Below are positions 9,827 to 18,800 of a stretch of 64,000 bases of DNA, piece after piece. The stretch covers positions 1,984,001 to 2,048,000 of the forward strand of contig NZ_CP029487.1 of the NCBI RefSeq assembly GCF_002441855.2, given 5' to 3'. The notes below the pieces were generated by a model. The model searched no databases and had not been told where the DNA came from. It was given only the letters and a program-made list of their open reading frames with translations. Origin of the DNA: Eubacterium maltosivorans. Lineage in GTDB: Bacteria > Bacillota > Clostridia > Eubacteriales > Eubacteriaceae. Position 1 is the stretch's first letter; each line of letters begins with the position of its first letter. The translations under genes were made by a program, and so were the position numbers.

Positions 9827-10684
9827 TTATCGGTTTTTTGCCAATGCAATTTTTTTCATTATTTTAGTTCCAAGAAATACCGTACCTGTCGTAATTTTAC
9901 TGTATTTTCCCTGGTAATGTTTGTTATAAAAAATAATCATAGAATCATAAAATGCTTTGATTACCTTAGGATTACGTTTTCCGATCCCACTGGCCTTTTT
10001 ATAATGAAATATGCGTACTTCCGGATAATAAATGATCTGATATCCAGCCTGCTTAATGCGGTAGCACCAGTCAATATCTTCACCATACATAAAATAGTCC
10101 TCGTCCAGCAGTCCGACACGGTCGATCACGCTCCGGGGAACAAGTATAAACGCCCCCATCACGCAGTCAACTGAACATATTTTATCTGGATTAACAAAGG
10201 TTAAATTGTATTCACCAAACCGCTGGCTTTTGGGAAAGCGTTTATCCAGCTTAAGCGAATGGTATAGGCCGTTTGCCGGTGTTGGAAAGCTTCTCTTGCA
10301 CGCCGCGTCTAGCTGGCCGTTTTCCAGAAGTACCTTGCATCCTAACGCTCCCACCTGCGGTCTCGCTTTTATAAACTCCAATGACTTTTTAAGTGTATTC
10401 GGCTCGACGATTGTATCTGAATTTAACAGAAGAATATAATCTCCCTTTGCTTTGTGAATCCCAATATTGTTCGCCTTTGAAAAACCCAGGTTTTCTTTGT
10501 TTTTAATGATACTCACCTGTGGAAACTTCCTTTCAACGGCTTCGATACTGCCGTCACAAGAAGCATTGTCCACGACGATCACCTCAAAGTCGACCTCCTG
10601 CAAATGGCTCTCATACACTGAAGCCAAACAATTCGTGGTCAATTCTTCTGTTTTATAATTAACAATAATAATCGATAAATCCAT
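9827..10684 (-). CDS. GT2 glycosyltransferase, rhamnosyltransferase-like
   Basis: A 285-residue soluble GT2 enzyme. It has IIIVNYKTEE, VVDNASCDGS, LLLNSDT and YFMYGEDIDWCYR, the order seen in WbbL-type rhamnosyltransferases that extend polyprenyl-linked glycans. The ATG at 10684 has GGAG at suitable distance. It stands 21 bases before the initiating transferase gene on the same strand, so the two are probably co-transcribed. Four dTDP-rhamnose genes elsewhere in the locus make rhamnose a plausible donor, but the donor is inferred. Confidence 0.88.
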   Translation of the reverse strand: MDLSIIIVNYKTEELTTNCLASVYESHLQEVDFEVIVVDNASCDGSIEAVERKFPQVSIIKNKENLGFSKANNIGIHKAKGDYILLLNSDTIVEPNTLKKSLEFIKARPQVGALGCKVLLENGQLDAACKRSFPTPANGLYHSLKLDKRFPKSQRFGEYNLTFVNPDKICSVDCVMGAFILVPRSVIDRVGLLDEDYFMYGEDIDWCYRIKQAGYQIIYYPEVRIFHYKKASGIGKRNPKVIKAFYDSMIIFYNKHYQGKYSKITTGTVFLGTKIMKKIALAKNR

Positions 10685-10763
10685 AAATGCTCCATTCGTA
10701 CATACTTCTTGTCAATTTTAACAGTATATCATAAATGTAACAAATTTGCATCTTCCAATTGCC

Positions 10764-11738
10764 TTACTTCGATATTTTTTCAAATAAATATCGGAATACA
10801 TTCCAGAGTAACATCCCCTCTATCTTGATATAGTTAAGAATATGGCGCATTTTGAAGGGTGTTTTCCGAACTTTATTTAAACTTAAAAACGCTTCTTTAA
10901 TACCAGACCAATAAGTTTTTCCATATCCCGACACTGAAAACATGGCGCCTTTAATTAAAAAACCCAACGCTAAAAAAATAAAATTTATCACCAGCTGTAA
11001 AAATGGCATATTTTTATAAGCAGTATAGATGTTATTCCTGGCCGAAATTTTAACCTTAAATTCTGAATACTTATTGCCATCCGCCGTTGTCGCGCTGCCG
11101 ATATGATAGCAGATAGCAGATGGCTCATAGCGATTCTTATAGCCGTAAATACGTCCACGATAAGAGACATCCACATCTTCAAGGTAGGCAAAATAATGCT
11201 CATCAAACAAGCCGATCGCATCAAAAATACTTTTTCTGTAAATGCCGGCGCCAGCGCAGGTACTAAAAACACTGGTTGGCTTCAATAATCGGGAAACGTT
11301 CTTCCCATCACCTCGTTTATAAGCCCAGCCCAAGATATTATAAAAATCTCCGGTATCATCAATTTTATCGCGTTCATAATAGCGAATCATCCGTGAAGAA
11401 ACGGAAAATATCCGTTCATCCTTGTCAATGGCCTGATGGAGCTTTTCAACAAAATCATCTGCCACCACCACATCATTGTTTAACAGCAGCACATACCTGC
11501 CCCTGGCAGCGCGAATGCCATTGTTCACGGAAACCGCAAAGCCAGAATTTTTTTCATTAAGGATCAGCCGAATCTCCGGATGATTTTTTAAAATCGTGAG
11601 ACTATCGTCGGTTGAGCAGTCATCAACAATGATGATCTCAAAATCTTTGAAAGACTGCTCTTCCAAACTATTGAGGCAATTTTCCAAAAACGCTTCCCCG
11701 TTAAAATTAGGGATAACAACTGATATTTCTTTACTCAT
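10764..11738 (-). CDS. GT2 glycosyltransferase, rhamnosyltransferase-like
   Basis: A GT2 enzyme of 324 residues when started at the ATG at 11738, which has GGAGA six bases upstream. The longer frame from 11762 would leave that ribosome site inside the gene. Motifs are VIPNFNGE, IIVDDCSTDDS, LLLNNDVVV and YFAYLEDVDVSYRGR. A C-terminal hydrophobic stretch (about residues 245-275) may touch the membrane. It resembles rhamnosyltransferases of wall polysaccharide loci and is paralogous to the next gene downstream. It is first in its run, behind the DnaA-box-containing gap. Confidence 0.87.
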   Translation of the reverse strand: MSKEISVVIPNFNGEAFLENCLNSLEEQSFKDFEIIIVDDCSTDDSLTILKNHPEIRLILNEKNSGFAVSVNNGIRAARGRYVLLLNNDVVVADDFVEKLHQAIDKDERIFSVSSRMIRYYERDKIDDTGDFYNILGWAYKRGDGKNVSRLLKPTSVFSTCAGAGIYRKSIFDAIGLFDEHYFAYLEDVDVSYRGRIYGYKNRYEPSAICYHIGSATTADGNKYSEFKVKISARNNIYTAYKNMPFLQLVINFIFLALGFLIKGAMFSVSGYGKTYWSGIKEAFLSLNKVRKTPFKMRHILNYIKIEGMLLWNVFRYLFEKISK

Positions 11739-11832
11739 ATACATTCTCCATGGTATTATCATATCCTAGATAAATAAAGGATGCAATAAAATTCTAAATG
11801 GATATTTTTAATGTAATAAGCTTTATTTTTTA

Positions 11833-11858
11833 CCTGTGGATAAAAAGTTATCCACAGG
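11833..11858. promoter_or_regulatory. Inverted pair of perfect DnaA boxes
   Basis: CCTGTGGATAA and TTATCCACAGG form a perfect 11-bp inverted repeat with a four-base centre. Each arm contains the consensus DnaA 9-mer TTATCCACA (11835-11843 on the minus strand, 11848-11856 on the plus strand). Confidence 0.75.
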
Positions 11859-12231
11859 CGTAACCGTCATATATGGCGGCAATTTGGGCAAAAAAGCGAA
11901 AATGGACGCGAAATCACCGACACCTGTGTCGACATAAATAACTATAACATTATAATTTTTATATATTATTATATATTAATAAAGGGGATCGCTTCCTGCT
12001 TTCTGCTGTTTCGAAAAACAGTTCCCCTTGTTTTTAAAATCTGTGATGATGATTCTTGATCTTTTACTGATCTTTATCATTTGTATGTTAACCCATAACC
12101 ATGCATCATCAAATTTCAAACATAAACATGCATTTCAGCGATTTTTATCTTCTATTAATGATTCTGTTCCTTTTCGATTCTCACTCGTCTTAATTCAGGT
12201 ATTTTGAATGTATTTTTATTTTCCAGGATTT

Positions 12232-12240
12232 TGTGGATAA
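12232..12240 (-). promoter_or_regulatory. DnaA box
   Basis: Perfect TTATCCACA on the minus strand, opening the second lobe. It is followed by a G+C-richer block and then an A/T tract, as in the first lobe. Confidence 0.65.
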
Positions 12241-12260
12241 CTGGCGTCAAAAATTATAAA

Positions 12261-12278
12261 GCGGACAGATCTGTCCGC
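12261..12278. repeat. 18-bp perfect palindrome
   Basis: GCGGACAGATCTGTCCGC is identical to its reverse complement. A degenerate relative (GCGGTCACAGATGTCCGC) follows about 50 bases later. The first lobe has its own palindrome, CGACACCTGTGTCG, at 11918-11931. They look like protein-binding dyads. Confidence 0.7.
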
Positions 12279-12389
12279 GATAATGCCAAAATCGCCAAAA
12301 TAGCGGCAAGATCGCGGTCACAGATGTCCGCCATTAATAATATTATAAATAATATATTATTATATATATACTTATTCCTGAGTGCAGGG

Positions 12390-12398
12390 TTATCCACA
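12390..12398 (+). promoter_or_regulatory. DnaA box
   Basis: Perfect TTATCCACA on the plus strand, directly after the second A/T tract. It points opposite to the box at 12232. Confidence 0.65.
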
Positions 12399-12579
12399 GA
12401 TTGAAATCTTTGATATCTAAAAACGAATCTGCAAAATCTAATCTACATCAGTAACTATTTCTCTAAAATAATCTTTAACCTTTTTTATTTCATTATAAAT
12501 CTTTGTGTTATACTCTTAACTAACACTCTTTTAAAAAATAGATAGGCTTAGTACTTGATCCGATGCTTTGACTAAAAAT

Positions 12580-12613
12580 AAAACCTGTAAGATTTTGACG
12601 TCTTACAGGTTTT
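12580..12613 (-). terminator. Terminator of the amidase gene
   Basis: Inverted repeat AAAACCTGTAAGA / TCTTACAGGTTTT with an eight-base loop, eight bases beyond the amidase stop. T-rich sequence follows on both strands. Confidence 0.85.
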
Positions 12614-12621
12614 TGTTTAAT

Positions 12622-15549
12622 TTATGAAATTCTGTTCATAATGTCAATAATTCCCTGGCCGTAGTTTGCTCCAGTTGCCCATCCATATCCGTTAGGATTT
12701 TCTTTTTGTCCTAACCATTCAACATATGGGGCACAGCCACGCTTAACCAAGTTAAATCTTTCATCAACACAAGCATTATTTAAAGGTTCTGTTGATGCAT
12801 AAGCCTTCAAATGTTGTATCTGCGCACGAATTCCCATGCGGATACCATTTTCATTATCGCCATATTTCTGAGCAAAACTCATGCCCGCAGCGCCATCATC
12901 TGTGGCCCCAAGACCAGCAAAATTGAATTGACTAATGCTTACTTGACCACCAAATTTTAACCAACCGGTTTCTTTCATGGCTTGAGCAAAAGCTACGTCT
13001 GCCCGGATATTTTCGGCGTTTGCTTCTTCGATGTAAAGTTGTGCGAAACGGTTGATGTCTACGTTACGGCCGTTTTCTGTGTAATATGATGGAAAATCAT
13101 GTCCAGAGGAATTGTATAAATAAACTAATTGTTCGACTCTTACAGTGCCGTTTCCGATAATGGATGTTAAACCTGCAGCGTTATTTTCTTCTGGTACTTC
13201 AATCTCTATAGTTTTTAGCACCTGGAAATTTCCTGTCGTGTCCACCGCATAGGCGTGTACATTGTAAGTGCCTGTATCATTTCCATGATCTTTAATGTTG
13301 ACGGTCACTTTATAGTCGCCGTTCCACTGCCGTTCTGCCCAGTACCACTTGATGTCATCCTGGCCGTTCACTTCGCTCCATACAGGAACTGTGATGCCAC
13401 TTAATCCCATACCATTCGGTACATTCACTTTGCTGATGGTTGCCGTAAACTGGCCATTTTTCACTTCACTTACATTCAGTTCTTCTGCGGTTATTTTTCC
13501 TGGATTCGCTTCTGGCACGATAACACTTGCTGTCTTTAACATCTGGAAATTTCCCGCCGTGTCCACTGCATAGGCGTGTACATTGTAAGTGCCTGTATCA
13601 TTTCCATGATCTTTAATGTTGACGGTCACTTTATAGTCGCCGTTCCACTGCCGTTCTGCCCAGTACCACTTGATGTCGTCCTGGCCGTTCACTTCGCTCC
13701 ATACAGGAACTGTGATGCCACTTAATCCCATACCATTCGGTACATTCACTTTGCTGATGGTTGCCGTAAACTGGCCATTTTTCACTTCACTTACATTCAG
13801 TTCTTCTGCGGTTATTTTTCCTGGATTCGCTTCTGGCACGATAACACTTGCTGTCTTTAACATCTGGAAATTTCCCGCCGTGTCCACCGCATAGGCGTGT
13901 ACATTGTAAGTGCCTGTATCATTTCCATGATCTTTAATGTTGACGGTCACTTTATAGTCGCCGTTCCACTGCCGTTCTGCCCAGTACCACTTGATGTCAT
14001 CCTGGCCGTTCACTTCGCTCCATACAGGAACTGTGATGCCACTTAATCCCATACCATTCGGTACATTCACTTTGCTGATGGTTGCCGTAAACTGGCCATT
14101 TTTCACTTCACTTACATTCAGTTCTTCTGCGGTTATTTTTCCTGGATTCGCTTCTGGCACGATAACACTTGCTGTCTTTAACATCTGGAAATTTCCCGCC
14201 GTGTCCACCGCATAGGCGTGTACATTGTAAGTGCCTGTATCATTTCCATGATCTTTAATGTTGACGGTCACTTTATAGTCGCCGTTCCACTGCCGTTCTG
14301 CCCAGTACCACTTGATGTCATCCTGGCCGTTCACTTCGCTCCATACAGGAACTGTGATGCCACTTAATCCCATACCATTCGGTACATTCACTTTGCTGAT
14401 GGTTGCCGTAAACTGGCCATTTTTCACTTCACTTACATTCAGTTCTTCTGCGGTTATTTTTCCTGGATTCGCTTCTGGCACGATAACACTTGCTGTCTTT
14501 AACATCTGGAAATTTCCCGCCGTGTCCACCGCATAGGCGTGTACATTGTAAGTGCCTGTATCATTTCCATGATCTTTAATGTTGACGGTCACTTTATAGT
14601 CGCCGTTCCACTGCCGTTCTGCCCAGTACCACTTGATGTCGTCCTGGCCGTTCACTTCGCTCCATACAGGAACTGTGATGCCACTTAAATCATAAGGTGA
14701 TTTGAACCCTTTTATTATAATGTCGAAAGTATTATTCTTCACATTGGAAAATGAAATCTCCTGAACTGTTGCGTTCGGTTTGTATCCAAAAAAATCATTT
14801 ATGCTTTTCACAATGCGTGTTGCTTCATTGCTTTGATAGGACTCATCTGCTAACTTTCTTGATTCATTATCATTAGAAACAAAACCAGCTTCTATTAAGA
14901 CAGAAGGACAAGTTGTATGAGCAGGGATATAATCATCTCTTTCAATTGTATTTCTAAATGGAATACCAATACCACTAAAATTTTTCTCCAGTAATCCAGT
15001 AAATTCCTTTGATCTTACTGCTGATTCACATGGTGTTTCATCCAACCATGCATAGTCGCCATTACCCCAGAGACCATATTTTTTATATACACCACTATTG
15101 TCAATACCCGCACGGTAACTGCTCCAATAAAATTCATATCCACTTGCGCTTCCACCAGAATTGTGATGTAGACTAATCGCCAAATCAGGATTTTTTGCAT
15201 TAATTGCATCACCAATCGTTTTTAATGAGCTGTCAGAATCATAGCCTTCATTAACTTGCTGAGTTGTCAGTAATGCAGGAATCGAACAACCGTTAACTGG
15301 ATGTGTTAAATAAACTTCATATCCTATAGATTTAAGCTTTTCCGCCGTCTTGGCTGCCAAAGCTGCATTAAGATCCGCTTCTTTGATTTTAGTATTATTA
15401 TTTACCGCTCCTGAATCTCGTCCAACCAAATGCCCTGGATTAATTACAATTACCGGAGTTGCAGCCTTTATAGGAAAAAGTGTTGCAAAGCACCCAAAAA
15501 GCAATAAAAATACCGTTAAAAAACTGAATGCCATTTTTTTATATGTCAT
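12622..15549 (-). CDS. Secreted amidase / glucosaminidase with five GBS-Bsp-like repeats
   Basis: A 975-residue exported wall hydrolase. A signal peptide (cleavage near residue 30, KAA-TP) precedes an N-acetylmuramoyl-L-alanine amidase (Amidase_3) domain with zinc/catalytic residues H40, E57, H128/H129 and E220. Residues about 265-790 hold five GBS-Bsp-like repeats of about 107 residues, nearly identical from copy to copy (each with SGITVPVWSEVNGQDD). The C-terminus is a GH73-type endo-beta-N-acetylglucosaminidase with MKETGWL and a YGDNENGI loop. It should cut both peptide and glycan bonds of peptidoglycan. ATG at 15549 follows AAGGAGG. It lies within the wall polysaccharide locus, and the repeats may bind that polymer (inference). 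Confidence 0.9.
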   Translation of the reverse strand: MTYKKMAFSFLTVFLLLFGCFATLFPIKAATPVIVINPGHLVGRDSGAVNNNTKIKEADLNAALAAKTAEKLKSIGYEVYLTHPVNGCSIPALLTTQQVNEGYDSDSSLKTIGDAINAKNPDLAISLHHNSGGSASGYEFYWSSYRAGIDNSGVYKKYGLWGNGDYAWLDETPCESAVRSKEFTGLLEKNFSGIGIPFRNTIERDDYIPAHTTCPSVLIEAGFVSNDNESRKLADESYQSNEATRIVKSINDFFGYKPNATVQEISFSNVKNNTFDIIIKGFKSPYDLSGITVPVWSEVNGQDDIKWYWAERQWNGDYKVTVNIKDHGNDTGTYNVHAYAVDTAGNFQMLKTASVIVPEANPGKITAEELNVSEVKNGQFTATISKVNVPNGMGLSGITVPVWSEVNGQDDIKWYWAERQWNGDYKVTVNIKDHGNDTGTYNVHAYAVDTAGNFQMLKTASVIVPEANPGKITAEELNVSEVKNGQFTATISKVNVPNGMGLSGITVPVWSEVNGQDDIKWYWAERQWNGDYKVTVNIKDHGNDTGTYNVHAYAVDTAGNFQMLKTASVIVPEANPGKITAEELNVSEVKNGQFTATISKVNVPNGMGLSGITVPVWSEVNGQDDIKWYWAERQWNGDYKVTVNIKDHGNDTGTYNVHAYAVDTAGNFQMLKTASVIVPEANPGKITAEELNVSEVKNGQFTATISKVNVPNGMGLSGITVPVWSEVNGQDDIKWYWAERQWNGDYKVTVNIKDHGNDTGTYNVHAYAVDTTGNFQVLKTIEIEVPEENNAAGLTSIIGNGTVRVEQLVYLYNSSGHDFPSYYTENGRNVDINRFAQLYIEEANAENIRADVAFAQAMKETGWLKFGGQVSISQFNFAGLGATDDGAAGMSFAQKYGDNENGIRMGIRAQIQHLKAYASTEPLNNACVDERFNLVKRGCAPYVEWLGQKENPNGYGWATGANYGQGIIDIMNRIS
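13209..14692. repeat. 321-bp tandem repeats inside the amidase gene
   Basis: Units recur at exactly 321-base spacing; the same protein segment begins near 13349, 13670, 13991 and 14312. Copies differ by only a few silent or near-silent bases. The 107-codon period keeps the frame, so copy number can change without breaking the protein. Confidence 0.9.
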
Positions 15550-15603
15550 TTACTCCCTCCTTTCTTTTAAAATTAAGATCTAAACTATAAATCTCAAAAT
15601 GAT

Positions 15604-15631
15604 ATTATCATATTAAAGATTAGAACGTCAA
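15604..15631 (-). promoter_or_regulatory. Promoter of the amidase gene
   Basis: Minus strand TTGACG, 16 bases, GATAAT, about 55 bases before the ATG at 15549. The rest of the gap to 15834 holds only the terminator of the gene upstream. Confidence 0.6.
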
Positions 15632-15776
15632 TTCTAAAGTGTTTATTTCATCATTTCCCATAAAATTCCATGTGGTATCTTAAACATTTAACTTAATATT
15701 TTTTAATTACAATATACTAATTTATATTTTTTTCACAAACAACTTTCTATTTCTTGATTATTTCCAGCTAAAAATA

Positions 15777-15812
15777 TCCGGATTCAAACAAAATCTTTTG
15801 TTTGAATCCGGA
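15777..15812 (-). terminator. Terminator of the 1697-residue protein gene
   Basis: Perfect 17-bp arms (TCCGGATTCAAACAAAA and its complement) with a two-base loop, followed on the minus strand by ATATTTTTAG. It lies 23 bases beyond the stop. Confidence 0.88.
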
Positions 15813-15834
15813 CAACTTTAAATATGTTAACTTT

Positions 15835-18800
15835 TTATTTTAATTGTTCAATAAAATTTTTAGTCTTTACCTTTTCAATAGGTTTCATATACATCTCACT
15901 TTTCTTTTTGATAAAAGGAGAACCTAAGATTAGTAAATCATACGGAAACTCATAAGGTATAGAGTAATTTCCAAGAGAGTCTGATAAAATTCTTGTTTCT
16001 TTCACAAAAACATCATATTTGAATCCAGCATCTTTTAATCTCTTAGTCAATACAGTCTCACAATTAGCAACTACATCAATTAATTCTTCGTAATTTTTAA
16101 TGGATTCCCAAAATTCTTTAAAAGAACTGCTTTTTACAACATTTGAGTTGAAAACTTGAAAATAGGATTGAATATGCTCTTCTATGCATGGCTTTTGAAT
16201 ATATGTACCATCTTCTAAATATGGAAAAAGGGTAATTCCCCAAAAATCTACATTTTTTGATTCCATTTTTGCAAATACATTTCTAAAATCATATCGCCCA
16301 CAATAGCAGCTATTATTTAATAATAGTAATTGATCAAATGTAGCTAAATATTCAAATCCTAGACTCAATATAGCGTCTCTCCATCCTCCAAAATCATATC
16401 CAATGTTTTCTCTCTCTATTATTTTACTGATATAAGGTGATACCTTCTGTTTTTCTAGTTCAGATATCCTTGAATTAGTGATAAATACTACTTGTTCTAC
16501 AAAAGAACTTAACTCTTTAATATAATTAATGTCATCTTCTGAAAGACAATTATTTTTATCATAATGGACATACAATGCGATTCTTTTTAATTCGCTATAA
16601 TCTATAATCTCACTGTAATCATTAAATGTTTTGATTGTTTTATATCCGTTAATTTTAGCAACAATACTCCATATTCGTTCGATTTGATGCCCTAAAGTTT
16701 GGTTAACTTGTCCTTTTTCTTTTGGAAAATCATCAAAATCAAAATTTGCTTTAAATACTTTTTCAATTGCCTTAGTGCGTGCCCAGAACATATTTCCCAC
16801 AGGAAAAACAATATCTTTATCTAAGTCATCTTTTAATCCTAATCTTTTTAATAACGCTTTACAATATTTTTCATTATCTCCCCAATGAGCTTGCGAACGT
16901 ACTACTGGATATACTTCAGGATATATTAAACCTATACTATTTTGATTTTCAAATATAGAAAAGATATGCTTAATATTTTCGGTATTTCCAAAGAGATGTT
17001 TATATAAAAATTCTCTCCAGCCATCTCCATAATTATTAGTAGCAGTTTTCTTAGAATGAATATGACAAATATATTCGTATCTATTAATTCTATCTTTTAG
17101 TTGCAGAAGAAACGGCGCTACATCACGTCCTCTATTTTCGTATACACCTACTTCAATATAATTAGCTGAGCAATTTTGTCTAAACTTTGCTTGAATTAAT
17201 TCCTTTTTTTCAAGGGTATCCGTTGTAATATAGCAATCATACTTAAACGGTATTTTATTGATCTCATTAATTATTTCATCTACCGTATCTACATAATATA
17301 AATGAATTTGAACAGCTATACAGGGTTTCTTATTTAATTTAGACAGAGAACTTTCCTTCATTTCTATACTACTTTTTTTATTTAAAACCTTCATTTCATT
17401 AAATGGAATATCAAATAACGCTTTAGACAAAGTATTTATGTTCGCATAACCGTATTCCTCATCTGGTTCAAGATAAGTTCCCTCAGCCCATTCATTCCAT
17501 GCATTTATAAACACAAAACGATTTGATTCGTCAAAATTATCTCGTGCATCATCTATGATCAAAGTTAGCCATTGATAAAAACTTTTTAAAGAGTAACCCA
17601 AAAATGTCGTCCAATTGTTATCACGCCTTGCTGCATTGTCCCATCCAAGCATTGCAGTTCTATGCAAAGGTAAGGTATTTTTCTCACTGGGATCTTTTAA
17701 TTGAGCTTCTAAAATATCCACTAATTTCCGATAGTTATAGATACAAGCTTCTTTACCATTCAAGTCAATGTCACGCACTCCAATAATATCATACCACATA
17801 TTATGAGGCGGAAATTCTAATTCTCCATCGATATAATTTTCGATTTTCAATTTTGATGCTGTATTATTAGCCGTCTGACAAGTCCAAATTAAAATTTCAC
17901 CTATACCTACCTCAAGTGCTCTGTTTCTCCAAGCGGCAAAGGTTTCTTTGATATCTGGTATTTCTCCCGGATTATAAACAATAATCAGCGGTTTACCATT
18001 GATTCGAATATATCGTCTATCATCAATATATTTCTTTATGTCGTCAATAAACTTATTCCTATCATCTTTGCTATAAGATTGTCCTAAAAGCACCTCTTTG
18101 TTGAGCCCATCCCACGCTCGAGTAAAATTCTCATTTGCCCAGCATAAGCAAAAATTAAAATCTATTTCTGGATGTTCTAATAACATGTCAACTGGTTTTT
18201 CCATTATTCTTCTCCCCGAAAACCAGTAATAGTAAAAACAAAAACCATAAATTCCATGCTGCTTTGCTAATTCAATTTGTTTTTTTAATGTTTCAATTTT
18301 GCTTAAATCATAATAACCAATATCCGAATGAGGTGTACGTGGCTGGTAATGCCCTTCAAAACGCGGAGAGGTTTTTGATGTATTTGTCCATTCAGTAAAT
18401 CCTTCTCCCCACCAATCGTCATTTTCCTTGATTCTATGAAATTGCGGTAAATAAAAGGTTATAGCTTTAATGTCTGTTTTTTCAGAAGAAAAGTCTATAT
18501 TATTTTGATATTCACTTTCATATCCGGAATATAAAAGACTATCTTCTGTATGCAAATCAATACCCGTTTTATTGTGAAATTTCTTAATTTCCCACTGTCT
18601 CAATAAGAAATCTTTTGTTTTTTTAGTTGTCTCCTTTATTCCATTATTCTTTATATTTTTAATTCCTTTATAAACTATTTCTGTATTCTTATTTTTTTTA
18701 ATATATCTTTTCGTTCTATCCAAACTGACTCGTAAAGGCTTAGTTGCTTTCCAAACAGAAGAGTTTCTGATCGATTCAAATTCTTGATTCAAATTCCGAT

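Larger units (their letters stand above)
11763..12621. other. Gene-free gap with DnaA boxes and AT-rich tracts
   Basis: About 860 bases without a credible gene. It contains four perfect TTATCCACA boxes, two G+C-richer blocks with palindromes, two almost pure A/T tracts and, at the right end, the amidase gene terminator. A long imperfect hairpin lies at 11981-12030 (arms AAGGGGA and TCCCCTT with an inner CTGTTT/AAACAG stem). An origin-like or DnaA-titration role is possible. No dnaA, dnaN or plasmid replication gene is adjacent. Confidence 0.6.

Noticed and set aside
11763-12621. Chromosomal origin oriC
   Set aside because: DnaA boxes and AT tracts fit, but no dnaA, dnaN, gidA or rpmH gene is adjacent. 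Kept only as an origin-like or DnaA-binding element.
13349-14536. Four identical 74-residue plus-strand frames at 321-base spacing
   Set aside because: They are antisense shadows of the repeats in the amidase gene and have no ribosome sites.
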